DNA from: Massilia psychrophila
GTDB taxonomy: Bacteria > Pseudomonadota > Gammaproteobacteria > Burkholderiales > Burkholderiaceae_D
Length of the DNA: 51,871 nucleotides
Reading direction: 5' to 3'
Assembly: GCF_002760665.1 (NCBI RefSeq)
Contig: NZ_PDOB01000032.1
Coordinates: 1-51,871, forward strand
Shown here one piece after another: positions 40,012 to 49,044 of this stretch. Every line of letters begins with the position of its first letter. Position 1 is the stretch's first letter. The notes under the pieces were generated by a model, which saw only the letters and a list, made by a program, of their open reading frames with translations, made no database searches and was not told the DNA's origin. The translations under genes and the position numbers were made by a program.

Positions 40012-41046
40012 TTATTGTACGCGGCGTTCGACGGTGATTTGTTCGACTTCGACGCGCCGGTTCGGTTCGAGGCACCGGATCAGATCAGCACGTTTTTTGT
40101 TGTTGCAAGTAACGACAGGATTCGCTTCGCCCTTGCCGTAGGCCTTCAGCCGATTGGTGTTGATGCCTTTGGCGACCAGGTAGTCGCGCACGGCGTTGGC
40201 GCGGCGTTCCGACAGCTTCTGGTTGTACTGGGTGGAACCGAGGCGGTCGGCATAGCCGTTGATGTCGACGTCGGCGATGCTCGGATCGGCCGAGAGCGCG
40301 GCGGCGATGTCGTCGAGCTTCGGTTGCGGCATGCTCAGCATGGCGCTGTTAAACCCGAACAGCTCGGTCGCCGACATGGTCACCTTCTCGAAACGCGCAG
40401 GCGGCGGTGGCGGCGGTGGTGGCGGCGCGACCGGCACCGGCGCTGGCTGCTCTGCTACCGGCGGCGGTGGCGGCGGGGCGACGTAAGGTGCCGGCGGCGG
40501 ATTGAAGGCGTAGTTAAAGCCGACGTTGACGTATTTGTTGTTGCTGCGGGTGAAGCCGAAATTGTCGCTGGTGGACAAGCGCCCGCGCACGCTGCGGATG
40601 TCGGCTTGCATCGACCACTGTGGAGTGAGGCCGAGCTGGAAGCCGATGCCGGCCGTGATGTAGGGGTTGGTGCCTCTCGCGCTGTGCAGCGGGTTTTCGA
40701 CCCTGTCGCGGGAAGCGCCGACCCCGAACAGGATAAATGGACGGAAATTCTGACGCGATAGCATCAACAATGCATCGACCCCGACCAGCGTCTGGCGATA
40801 ATTGTTGGGGCCATCTTCGGCGCGGATATGGGAGGCGCCAGCCTGCATGTCCCACATCGGCGACATTGGCTTGCCGAAGCGCACAGCGCCGCCATAGTCG
40901 CGGTCGTTGACGCCGAAATCGCGGTCGGGTTTGACGCCGACAACGCTAGGCTGGATGTACCAGGAGGGATTGATTTCTTGCGCCAACGTAGTCCCGGCAG
41001 AGCAGAAGATGGCAACGGCCAAGGCGATTTTTTTCGAATTATTCAC
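40012..41046 (-). CDS. OmpA-like outer-membrane protein
   Basis: 344 residues. Sec signal (KIALAVAIFCSAGTTLAQ), an N-terminal eight-strand-type barrel (WYIQPSVVGVKPDRDFG ... YVNVGFNYAF, ~25-190), a long Pro-rich hinge (APPPPPP repeated, ~190-225) and a C-terminal OmpA domain (FGFNSAMLSMPQPKLDDI, ADRLGSTQYNQKLSERRANAV, CLEPNRRVEVEQI). It is a full-length major porin-like anchor. Operator site 12 lies 86 bp upstream. Confidence 0.93.
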   Translation of the reverse strand: MNNSKKIALAVAIFCSAGTTLAQEINPSWYIQPSVVGVKPDRDFGVNDRDYGGAVRFGKPMSPMWDMQAGASHIRAEDGPNNYRQTLVGVDALLMLSRQNFRPFILFGVGASRDRVENPLHSARGTNPYITAGIGFQLGLTPQWSMQADIRSVRGRLSTSDNFGFTRSNNKYVNVGFNYAFNPPPAPYVAPPPPPPVAEQPAPVPVAPPPPPPPPPARFEKVTMSATELFGFNSAMLSMPQPKLDDIAAALSADPSIADVDINGYADRLGSTQYNQKLSERRANAVRDYLVAKGINTNRLKAYGKGEANPVVTCNNKKRADLIRCLEPNRRVEVEQITVERRVQ

Positions 41047-41131
41047 AGAAAACTCCCGTAACGTTAAAGTAAATTGTGCTTCACCTATCGAAGATGTTGG
41101 GCAAAGATTAAGGTCACGAGTTCATCTGGTC

Positions 41132-41147
41132 GGTGCGGTAGCGCACC
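41132..41147. promoter_or_regulatory. Regulon operator site 12 (before the OmpA-like gene)
   Basis: GGTGCGGTAGCGCACC; the arms are perfectly symmetrical although both outer bases differ from consensus. TAATCT stands at the -41.5-compatible position. Confidence 0.6.
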
Positions 41148-41185
41148 TTGGACAGGCCATGTCTTTTATTTACAACGGTGCCCGT

Positions 41186-42553
41186 TTATAGCGGCGATTC
41201 GACGTAGGCATACAAGAAATTAGAGCCGCCATTGATGTTGCCGAGGATCCGGGAGGCGCCGAAAATGCCGGAGCGGTGCGAGATGCCGATGCCGGCATAG
41301 GTCTCCTTGAGCCGCTTCGAGCCGACCAGGTCGCCGACGCTGATGTCGAGCGAGGGATCGAGGTAATTGAGGAAGCGCGAGGTTTCGCGGCCGCGCCGGG
41401 CCTGGTCTTGCAGTTCGACCAGCGGCACTCGCTGGGCCATCGAAAAGCCGGCGCCGAAGCCGACCCGCGTGCGCACGCGTTCGCGCCACGGAAAGCCATA
41501 GTAATACGCCTTGATCTGTGCGTTCAGTTGCAGGGAGGCGGGCGCCACGCCGCGTTCGTCGTGGACCTGCACGCCGATATAGGCGACGAAATCGAGCGGC
41601 CAACCGTTGACGCGCTCGACCAGCGGACGGCCAAGGTCGAAGCCCCCGATGCGGGTGTCGTCCCGGGTGCGGGTCGAGCCGCAGCGGAAGGTGGCAGCCG
41701 GCAGGAAATTGCATTCGGTAGCGCGGCCGCCGTAGACTTTGAGGTGTATCGGCAGGCCCGGCTCGGAGTACGGCTTGTGGCTGCCGAAGTCGTAGGCTGC
41801 GCCAACCATCGCGTTCGGCTGCGGCTTGTCCTCGACCAGCGGGCTATGGCGCACACCGCTGTCCTGCCAGGTGACGCCGACCCCGCCCAGCAGGCGCCAG
41901 CGCTCGGTCATTTCATAGAAGGCAAACAGGCTGACCGTGGTGTCGACGCCGGCTCCCGGCAGGTAGGCAGGACGGTCGGCGCGTGCTTCGCTGCCGCGCA
42001 CGCCATAGTAATAGTTGTTCAGCGCAGAGTTGCGGCGCGCCATCGCCACACTCGGGCGCAGGTGTAGCCGGCCCGATCGGACGTCGAGGCTGTAGCCGAG
42101 CCGCATTTCGGAGCCGTGACTATGGTTGTTGGCATCGTGCAGGATTTCGGCATCCAGGTTGCCCCACGGCGCCCGCTTGCGGTAGGCCACGCCGAGGTCG
42201 ATGCCGGGATGGCGCCGCGCCATGCCTTGCAGGATGGCGGGCGCCTGGTCGGCCGGAAAACCCTCGAAGCGGTAGTCGACGAAGACCTCGAGGTCGTGAT
42301 CTCTGCGCTCGGAGAGTTTCAGCCCGGCGCGGGTGGCGTGCAGGTAGAAACGCTTGCCTTCGTACATGTACAGCGGCACCAGGTCGCGGCTGACGGTAGC
42401 GCCACGGTAGGGCGTGTAGGCAAAGCGCTGGATGGTGCCGAGTCCGGCGCTGCCGGGGATTGCCAGGAAGTCGACCAGCACATCGGAACCGGCGGGGCCG
42501 GCGCAGGCGGCCAGCGGCAGCATCAGCGACAGGAAAACGAATTTGAAGCGCAT
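41186..42553 (-). CDS. MipA/OmpV-like outer-membrane lipoprotein with a second barrel-like half
   Basis: 455 residues from ATG 42553. Lipoprotein signal ending LPLAAC. Residues ~20-260 match MipA/OmpV (YRFEGFPADQAPAILQGMARR, LDAEILHDANNHSHGSEMRLGYSL, TERWRLLGGVGVTWQDSGVRHSP). The last ~190 residues are another beta-rich unit ending GIGISHRSGIFGASRILGNINGGSNFLYAYVESPL; its His-x-Ser and GGSN motifs recall outer-membrane lipid A deacylase-like barrels. MipA proteins are ~250 residues, so this is about twice the norm and looks like a fusion. Confidence 0.7.
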   Translation of the reverse strand: MRFKFVFLSLMLPLAACAGPAGSDVLVDFLAIPGSAGLGTIQRFAYTPYRGATVSRDLVPLYMYEGKRFYLHATRAGLKLSERRDHDLEVFVDYRFEGFPADQAPAILQGMARRHPGIDLGVAYRKRAPWGNLDAEILHDANNHSHGSEMRLGYSLDVRSGRLHLRPSVAMARRNSALNNYYYGVRGSEARADRPAYLPGAGVDTTVSLFAFYEMTERWRLLGGVGVTWQDSGVRHSPLVEDKPQPNAMVGAAYDFGSHKPYSEPGLPIHLKVYGGRATECNFLPAATFRCGSTRTRDDTRIGGFDLGRPLVERVNGWPLDFVAYIGVQVHDERGVAPASLQLNAQIKAYYYGFPWRERVRTRVGFGAGFSMAQRVPLVELQDQARRGRETSRFLNYLDPSLDISVGDLVGSKRLKETYAGIGISHRSGIFGASRILGNINGGSNFLYAYVESPL

Positions 42554-42626
42554 TTGTTTGAAAGCTGAGCGAAAGGAGCGCAAGTGTAGCGGATTGCCCT
42601 CCGGATCAACAGATGCGGGAACTTGC

Positions 42627-42669
42627 AAAAAAAATCGCGCCGCACGAGCCTGGTGGCCCGGTGCGGCGC
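42627..42669 (-). terminator. Terminator after the collagen-like gene
   Basis: GCGCCGCAC pairs with GTGCGGCGC over a 15-nt loop; on the minus strand it is followed by GA and eight T residues. Confidence 0.85.
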
Positions 42670-42725
42670 AATGTTTGATGCCTTGCTGCGCCCCGTAATG
42701 CAACAGCGCAGTGCTTGGTGACTGA

Positions 42726-43332
<607 letters not shown>

Positions 43333-43944
43333 ATGCATGCACCGACACACCGCAACGCAGGACAAGGCGACATGGGCGCAACGTACAATTCTGGCAATTC
43401 GGCGCTGATCGAACGCGTCGCACCACAGCCGGCGGAACGTGCTCCGATTTCGATGGCGCCGATCGAGCGGGTTCGCTCGACTTCCGCCACCCAGCGCCGC
43501 ATCGAAAACATGCAAAAGCTGATCGGTGAATTGTCCACCCACGAAATGCTGGCCGACGAGATCGCCTGGTTCCTCAAATTTTCACCGTCTGGCGCGCGCA
43601 AGTATATCCGCGACCTGCGCGAAGCCGGTGTCATCGAACTGGCGCGCTACATTGAGGGCACCGCCACTTACCTGGGCAAGGCGGTGTACCAGATCTCGCC
43701 CGATCCGGACCGGGTCAAGGCCTTCCTGGCCGCCATCGTGCAACCGAAACGCGAAGGCGCTGCCCCGCGCAAGGAGCGCCCAGGCCTGCGCGAGCAGAGC
43801 ATGGCCGGTACCGGTCGCCACTTCCACATCCTGGCCGACGACACGCATTACGCGATCCGCGTGAACCGCAGCCCTGTCGCCCGCGATCCGCTGGTGGCCG
43901 CCTTGTTTGGCGCCGCGCCATCGGCCAACAAGGACCACGTTTAA
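43333..43944 (+). CDS. Winged-helix DNA-binding protein
   Basis: 203 residues. After a disordered ~50-residue start, MQKLIGELSTHEMLADEIAWFLKFSPSGARKYIRDLREAGVIELARY is a winged helix-turn-helix of the MarR/ArsR-like fold, followed by a basic linker (PKREGAAPRKERPGLREQ) and a small C-terminal domain (HFHILADDTHYAIRVNRSPVARDPLVAALFG). This matches a conserved but uncharacterised regulator seen in Oxalobacteraceae, as far as I can recall. Target unknown. Confidence 0.7.
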   Translation: MHAPTHRNAGQGDMGATYNSGNSALIERVAPQPAERAPISMAPIERVRSTSATQRRIENMQKLIGELSTHEMLADEIAWFLKFSPSGARKYIRDLREAGVIELARYIEGTATYLGKAVYQISPDPDRVKAFLAAIVQPKREGAAPRKERPGLREQSMAGTGRHFHILADDTHYAIRVNRSPVARDPLVAALFGAAPSANKDHV

Positions 43945-43994
43945 GCTTGCCAGGGGCTGGCTTGCCGGCTTTGTGCTCCCCACCCTACCGACCT

Positions 43995-44023
43995 GCGCCG
44001 CTCATGTTAGCGGCGCTTTTTTT
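43995..44023 (+). terminator. Strong rho-independent terminator
   Basis: GCGCCGCT pairs perfectly with AGCGGCGC over a 6-nt loop, followed by seven T residues. It ends the winged-helix gene. Confidence 0.92.
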
Positions 44024-44147
44024 GTTCCGTCCTCCTATCGTCGCCTGCAATTGAAAAGCGAATAACTATCCCCACTTGCTGTGGGTAAGTCAAAGCGCGG
44101 TTCGTTTGATTATTGTTAACAGAAAGAACAGAAAAAGGGCGGTCCCT

Positions 44148-45017
44148 ATGCAAGAGCTGCTCTGGAGCATCGCTGGCATGCTTGTCATCGCCGCAGCAAT
44201 GCTGGCGCCTGGCTGGCGGCTGCGGCGCGCGCTGGGACGGCCGATGCCGGCCGGTTTTACCGATATCCTCGCCCGCAATATCCCGGTCTATGCACGCATT
44301 CCCGAGCAGTTGCGGCAACAACTGCACCGGCTGGTGCAGCAATTTTTGCACCAGAAAAAATTTATCGGTTGCGACGGACTCGATATCGACGACGAGATGC
44401 GGGTGACGATTGCCGGCCAGGCTTGCCTGCTGCTGCTGAACCGGCCCAGCCGCGTCTACCCGGGGCTCGACACGGTGCTGATCTATCCGACCGCGTTCCT
44501 GGCGCCGCGCAATCAGGTCGACGCTGCCGGCGTGGTCACCGAAACGCGCCAGGACCTGCTGGGCGAATCGTGGGGCGACGGCAGGGTGGTGCTGGCATGG
44601 GACCATGTGCGGCGCGGTTCTCATGACTGGACCGATGGCCAGAACGTGGTGCTGCACGAGTTCGCCCACCAGCTCGACAGCGAATCAGGCAGCAACAACG
44701 GCGCGCCTTACCTGGGCAGCCGGGAGAGCTACCGCAACTGGTCACAGGTGCTGTCGCGCGACTTCGCCGACCTGCGCGCCGACGCGATTTACCATCAGCA
44801 GAGCGTGCTCGACCATTACGGCGCGACCAGCCCGGCGGAGTTTTTTGCGGTCGCCACCGAAACCTTCTTCGAAAAACCCTACCAGATGGCAGAACGCCAT
44901 CCGGCCCTGTTTGCCGAGTTCGGCAAATATTACCGGATCGATCCGCGCGAATGGCAGGATGCGCCGGTGCCGGCGTCGCAACCGGTGGAGGCGGGCGGAT
45001 ACGGCCAGTGGCGCTAG
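44148..45017 (+). CDS. mtfA: MtfA-family zinc metallopeptidase
   Basis: 289 residues from ATG 44148. One N-terminal membrane helix (LLWSIAGMLVIAAAMLAPGW), then the MtfA domain with zinc motif VVLHEFAHQLD (HExxH) and a downstream acidic ligand region SPAEFFAVATETFFEKP. In E. coli MtfA is a soluble peptidase that binds the glucose-repressor Mlc; this version is membrane-anchored. The C-terminus ends in a short disordered tail. Confidence 0.9.
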   Translation: MQELLWSIAGMLVIAAAMLAPGWRLRRALGRPMPAGFTDILARNIPVYARIPEQLRQQLHRLVQQFLHQKKFIGCDGLDIDDEMRVTIAGQACLLLLNRPSRVYPGLDTVLIYPTAFLAPRNQVDAAGVVTETRQDLLGESWGDGRVVLAWDHVRRGSHDWTDGQNVVLHEFAHQLDSESGSNNGAPYLGSRESYRNWSQVLSRDFADLRADAIYHQQSVLDHYGATSPAEFFAVATETFFEKPYQMAERHPALFAEFGKYYRIDPREWQDAPVPASQPVEAGGYGQWR

Positions 45018-45062
45018 AAGTGTAAGCGGCCAAGCAGGGGCGGCGCGACTTCCGTTTAAATA

Positions 45063-45078
45063 CGTGCGCTGGCGTACA
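45063..45078. promoter_or_regulatory. Regulon operator site 14 (before the glycine-zipper stress protein)
   Basis: CGTGCGCTGGCGTACA with CATACT at 45100-45105, giving -41.5 geometry for the plus-strand gene at 45138. Confidence 0.75.
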
Positions 45079-45137
45079 GTGCGCGGCAGCCACGCGGCGC
45101 ATACTTGGCACATTATCAAATGCAGGAGGAAGAGAGC

Positions 45138-45695
45138 ATGTCCACCATTATCGCAGGCCATTTTCAACTCCAGGAAGACGTTGACCAGGCGCGGCGCGAA
45201 CTGGTCAACGCCGGTTTTCGCGACGAGCACATCAGCGCTTTTTTCGTCAACCAGCCGGGCCAGCATGACATGACCCCGATCGGCGGCGACCACCTGCAAT
45301 CGGCCGGCGCCAAGGAGACCCCGGAAGGCGTAATCAAAGGCGCCTCCGTGGGGGGGGCGGTCGGCGTCGCGGTCGGTGCGGCGACCTCGGTGGTGACCGG
45401 TCCCGTCGGGCCGATTGTCGGCGGCCTGGTCGGTGCCCATGTCGGCACGCTGTTCAGCTTTTCAAAAATGAAAGACAAGGGCGAGCCAGAAGAGGGCGGC
45501 GAAAACCTGGCCGAGCTGCGCCTGGCCGGCATGCTGCTGGCCGTCGCGATCGATGACGGCCAGGAGCGGGAAAATCGCGCCTTGACGGTGCTGCGCGACC
45601 TCGGCGTCCATCACCTCGAGCGGGCCGAAGGAAGTATCGTTGATCGCGACTGGGTTGATTTCGACCCGCTCAGCATACCGGCACTGATCCGCTGA
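45138..45695 (+). CDS. General-stress-like protein with a glycine-zipper core
   Basis: 185 residues from ATG 45138 (AGGAGGAAGAG upstream). The N-terminal ~45 residues (GHFQLQEDVDQARRELVNAGFRDEHISAFFV) resemble the ferredoxin-like domain of GS17M-type stress proteins. A glycine-zipper stretch follows (GASVGGAVGVAVGAATSVVTGPVGPIVGGLVGAHVG). The C-terminal domain repeats the first fold (LRLAGMLLAVAIDDGQERENRALTVLRDLGVHHLERAEG). There is no signal peptide; it is probably membrane-associated from the cytoplasmic side. Confidence 0.8.
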   Translation: MSTIIAGHFQLQEDVDQARRELVNAGFRDEHISAFFVNQPGQHDMTPIGGDHLQSAGAKETPEGVIKGASVGGAVGVAVGAATSVVTGPVGPIVGGLVGAHVGTLFSFSKMKDKGEPEEGGENLAELRLAGMLLAVAIDDGQERENRALTVLRDLGVHHLERAEGSIVDRDWVDFDPLSIPALIR

Positions 45696-45918
45696 CCTGG
45701 CCGGGCCCGGCTGGGCCGGCCTTGATCCGCTCGCACGGGGAATCCGACGGGGCAGGCTGGCCCCGGCGTGCCTGACCCATCCAATGCTTATTTAAAAGTT
45801 TTCTGCTTGTCATCATCTTTGATATTTATCAACATCGCCCCTCGTAAGCCCCCTAGAATTGGTTCCTCACGCCGCGGGCGTGCTGTCTAATATACAACTT
45901 TTATGGGGCGGGCGCAGC

Positions 45919-46665
45919 ATGGAAAGTCGCAAGGTAGCGCTGGTGACGGGGGGCATGGGCGGACTGGGAACGGCCTTGTGCAGGCGGCTTGACGCCGCCG
46001 GGTTCAAGGTGGCAACGACGTATTCGCCGGCCAATCGTGCCCCGGAAGGCTGGCTTGCCGCGCAACGCGATGAAGGCTGCCGCTTTACCGCCTACAAGGT
46101 CGATGTCGGCAATTTCGCCGACACTGAGTGGATGATGCAAAAGCTGCTGGCCGAGATGGGGCGGCTCGATGTGCTGGTCAACAATGCCGGCATTCAGCGC
46201 GACCGCAGCCTGCGCATGATGGCGCTGGAAGACTGGACCAGCGTCATGCAGACCAACCTCGACAGTGTATTCAACGTAACCCGGCAGGCACTCGAGCCAA
46301 TGATGGCGCAGCGTTCGGGGCGCATCATCAATATTTCTTCGGTGAACGCGCAACAGGGCAGCTTCGGCCAGGTCAATTACGCCGCGGCCAAGGCCGGCAT
46401 GCACGGTTTTGCCAAGGCGCTGGCGCTGGAAGTGGCGCGTCATGGGATTACTGTCAACACGGTGTCGCCGGGCTACCTGCGCACCAAGATGACGCTGCAG
46501 GTGCCGGACGAGATCATGCAGTCGAAAATCTTGCCGAATATTCCTGTCGGCAGGCTCGGCGAACCCGAAGAGGTCGCCGCGCTGGTGGCTTACCTGGCGT
46601 CGGAAGAAGCCGGATTCGTCACCGGCGCCAACATTGCGATCAATGGCGGCCAGCATATGTGCTAA
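45919..46665 (+). CDS. phbB: Acetoacetyl-CoA reductase
   Basis: 248 residues from ATG 45919. Short-chain dehydrogenase with NADPH site VTGGMGGLGTALCRR, NNAG motif, catalytic Ser in NISSVNAQQG and Tyr-x3-Lys in NYAAAKAG, and the PhbB-type end VTGANIAINGGQHM. It reduces acetoacetyl-CoA to (R)-3-hydroxybutyryl-CoA for polyhydroxybutyrate. No phaC or phaA is adjacent, so this may be a second, stand-alone copy; some residues around the substrate loop differ from classical PhbB. Confidence 0.88.
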   Translation: MESRKVALVTGGMGGLGTALCRRLDAAGFKVATTYSPANRAPEGWLAAQRDEGCRFTAYKVDVGNFADTEWMMQKLLAEMGRLDVLVNNAGIQRDRSLRMMALEDWTSVMQTNLDSVFNVTRQALEPMMAQRSGRIINISSVNAQQGSFGQVNYAAAKAGMHGFAKALALEVARHGITVNTVSPGYLRTKMTLQVPDEIMQSKILPNIPVGRLGEPEEVAALVAYLASEEAGFVTGANIAINGGQHMC

Positions 46666-46669
46666 CGAT

Positions 46670-47047
46670 TCAGCTTTTGTGTTTTTCCGCCATGGTCTGG
46701 CAAGTTATGCACAGCGGCGCTTCGGGACGCGCCTGCAGCCGCGAAAAGCCGATCTGGTTGCCGCATTCCTCGCATTCGCCATAGCTGCCGTCGTCGAACT
46801 TGATCAGCGCACGTTTAAGCACCAGCATCTGGGCGGCGTTGTGGCCGGCGGCCTCCAGCGCCATATCGTTGAGCAGGCGCACCGTGGCCTTGTCGGCGGG
46901 CGAGGTTTCCACTTCCTCGACCGCGCGGTCGCGCGTACCGTGGTGGTCGGCATCGTTTTGGGTCGCAAGCGCGGCGCGGCGCTGGTCGAGCATCGATTTC
47001 AGGAGTACGAGCTGCTCCTGCTCAAGGCCATTCATCAAGCCGTTCAT
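46670..47047 (-). CDS. DksA/TraR-type zinc-finger protein
   Basis: 125 residues. A coiled-coil N-terminus (QEQLVLLKSMLDQRRAAL ... ATVRLLNDMALEAAG) is followed by a four-Cys zinc finger, CEECGNQIG with CITC seventeen residues on. Such proteins enter the RNA-polymerase secondary channel and modulate transcription with ppGpp. The coil tip lacks the DxxDxA motif of DksA proper, so it is a paralogue with perhaps different effect. It converges on phbB with a 4-bp gap. Confidence 0.88.
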   Translation of the reverse strand: MNGLMNGLEQEQLVLLKSMLDQRRAALATQNDADHHGTRDRAVEEVETSPADKATVRLLNDMALEAAGHNAAQMLVLKRALIKFDDGSYGECEECGNQIGFSRLQARPEAPLCITCQTMAEKHKS

Positions 47048-47185
47048 CGGAAACCCTTTCCGGACCGTGGAGGGAGGGCCGAGCCGGTGGCTGGGCTGGG
47101 ATAAGTGTAGCGCGATCGGGGCGCGATGAACATGGGCGCACGCCAGGCTTGATGCGAATTTTGGCCAGGGAGCCGGGCAACCGGT

Positions 47186-47701
47186 TTATGCAGGCGTAAG
47201 CGGCGGCTTCTTCGGCATGGTTGCCTCCACCGTCTTGACCTGGAGGCGGATCTTGTCGAGCGCGGCGAGGATCGGCACCGGTTGGCCGGTGGCGGCGGCG
47301 CCGGCCAGCGACAGCAGGCCGCCGACCAGCCCGACGACGTCGCCGATCATCTTGATCTTGCGAATCTTTTCGGCCGCTGCCGTCGTCAGTTCCATCACGT
47401 GCTGCTGCGGCTTGCCGAGCGTCTTGACGACGTAGGTGGCGGCGTCCGCATACAGACTGTTGGCGCGCTGGCGCAGCAGCAGTTCGTCGTCGAGCAAGGC
47501 GCGCGCGGTGGCTTGCTCGGCATCGCCAACCGGCTTGCCATTGTAGGCCTTGATGTCCTTCATCACGCGCGCGTGGATCTGATCGGCGCAAACCGACAAC
47601 TGGTCGGCCAGCGCCTCGATCTGCGGCACCGTCGCCAAACCGTTTTGCCCAATGTGCTTCTCAGCGATTTGCCCAGCGTTTCCCTCAATGCCTTTGCTCA
47701 T
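47186..47701 (-). CDS. Hypothetical protein with one hydrophobic segment
   Basis: 171 residues. Helical N-terminus (PQIEALADQLSVCADQIHARVMKDIKAYNGKPVGDAEQ), then a hydrophobic Gly-rich stretch (IGDVVGLVGGLLSLAGAAATG) that may enter a membrane. No family recognised. It starts 13 bp after the lipoprotein gene at 47715-48575, so they are probably one operon and may form a complex. Confidence 0.65.
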   Translation of the reverse strand: MSKGIEGNAGQIAEKHIGQNGLATVPQIEALADQLSVCADQIHARVMKDIKAYNGKPVGDAEQATARALLDDELLLRQRANSLYADAATYVVKTLGKPQQHVMELTTAAAEKIRKIKMIGDVVGLVGGLLSLAGAAATGQPVPILAALDKIRLQVKTVEATMPKKPPLTPA

Positions 47702-47714
47702 TGCGTGCCTCCGT

Positions 47715-48575
47715 TCAGTTTGGATTGGCGGAAAGACCGGTGCGGATTATCTGCAAGTCGCGCACGTAGCTCGCCAGGATGCTCCTGACTTCCTCGCCAC
47801 GCAGGTTGCCCAGGTTTTCGCGCAGCTTCTGGTGACCCAGCGACACTTTCGTCAAGCCTTGCACCGCCAACTCGTAACGTTTGTCGAGGATCTTGTATTC
47901 AGCCGACTTGTTGAGGTAATGCACCTTCGCCAGCGTGACCAGCATGCGGTCTTGCGGCCGGGTGGCGAACGGGATCTCGACGTCGAAGATGCCTAGAATG
48001 GTTTTCTTTTCGTTCTCGTTGGTCTTGGCGTAAAACCGGGTCAGGGTCAGCATCGCGTCGAGCAGGGTCTGCAGGTCGCGGTCGCCGTCGCGCACCATCG
48101 TTTCGACACTGCGGCCCTGGTAGCCGGAAGCAATCACCCGCGTCAGCATGCGCGTCATGCCGATATAGGCGACCACGTGCTTCTGCTCGAGCCCGCTTTC
48201 GAGATTGGCCTTGATGCCATTGCCGAGATCGTCGAGCTTGTCAGTGAGGTCGTACCTGGCGTCGCCTGCCAGCAGGCTCAGCGTTTGCATGTACAGCACT
48301 ACCGCTTTCTGGGCGCTGATAAAATCCTCATACAGCGCGCGTCGCTTGACGTCGGTTTCCTTGCCGATCCGTTCGGCGGCGGGCGGCAGGTACAACTGTT
48401 CGCGGGCATAAGTGTCGCGGAAGCGGGTCGACAATTCGGCATAGCCGCCCAGTTTGGCGGACTGGTCGGCAAAGTCGCGTACTTCCTGCCAACTGACGTT
48501 GGTCGTGGCACAGCCTCCAAGCAGCAGGCTGATGCATAGTGCGAACAGGGCGGGAAGGTGGTGACGGGCGGTCAT
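47715..48575 (-). CDS. Hypothetical helical lipoprotein
   Basis: 286 residues. Lipoprotein signal ending SLLLGGC, then an all-helical body with no recognised domain (EVRDFADQSAKLGGYAELSTRFRDTY, YELAVQGLTKVSLGHQKLRENL). Probably periplasmic. First gene of a two-gene unit with the protein at 47186-47701. Confidence 0.7.
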   Translation of the reverse strand: MTARHHLPALFALCISLLLGGCATTNVSWQEVRDFADQSAKLGGYAELSTRFRDTYAREQLYLPPAAERIGKETDVKRRALYEDFISAQKAVVLYMQTLSLLAGDARYDLTDKLDDLGNGIKANLESGLEQKHVVAYIGMTRMLTRVIASGYQGRSVETMVRDGDRDLQTLLDAMLTLTRFYAKTNENEKKTILGIFDVEIPFATRPQDRMLVTLAKVHYLNKSAEYKILDKRYELAVQGLTKVSLGHQKLRENLGNLRGEEVRSILASYVRDLQIIRTGLSANPN

Positions 48576-48661
48576 GGGTCCTTTCTAGCCGCGCGGGAGG
48601 GCGAGCCGGAAAGAGACATTCTTGCCCCTCTATCCCATCTGCATCTTGCTCGATATCAAGT

Positions 48662-49027
48662 TCAGCCGACCTTGGCAGCGTCGAAGTGCGGATTCTGGAT
48701 CAGGCCGAACAGATTGCCGTATGGGTCCTTCAGCACCGCAGCGAGGATGCCGCCGCCGACTTCGGTCACCGGCGAATCGATCGACGCCCCCAGTTCAAGC
48801 AGGCGCCGCATTTCGGTTTCGATGTCGGCCGTGCCCCAGTAGGCGGTGGCGCCGGTGGCGCCAGGCACGCCGTCCGGGACCAGGCCCAGTTCGAAGCCGC
48901 CGACCTCGAAGCCGACGTAGTAGGGCTCGCTGAAATACGGCGCGCGCTCGAACACGCCCGAATACCACGCGGTGGCGTCGGCAATGTCAGCGACGGGGTA
49001 AATGACGGTGCGCAGGCCGAGGATCAT
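48662..49027 (-). CDS. VOC-superfamily (glyoxalase-like) protein
   Basis: 121 residues from ATG 49027. Paired beta-alpha-beta-beta-beta modules: LRTVIYPVADIADATAWYSGVF and TADIETEMRRLLELGASI ... VLKDPYGNLFGLIQNP. The family includes glyoxalase I, extradiol dioxygenases and antibiotic-binding proteins; metal ligands cannot be assigned safely. Last gene of the marR-MFS-hyi-VOC operon, 17 bp after hyi. Confidence 0.85.
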   Translation of the reverse strand: MILGLRTVIYPVADIADATAWYSGVFERAPYFSEPYYVGFEVGGFELGLVPDGVPGATGATAYWGTADIETEMRRLLELGASIDSPVTEVGGGILAAVLKDPYGNLFGLIQNPHFDAAKVG

Positions 49028-49044
49028 GATTGTTCCAGTTATTA

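Noticed and set aside
44069-44090. CCCCAC/GTGGG inverted repeat before mtfA as an operator
   Set aside because: Short and imperfect, no second copy found, and no matching regulator known; left unassigned.
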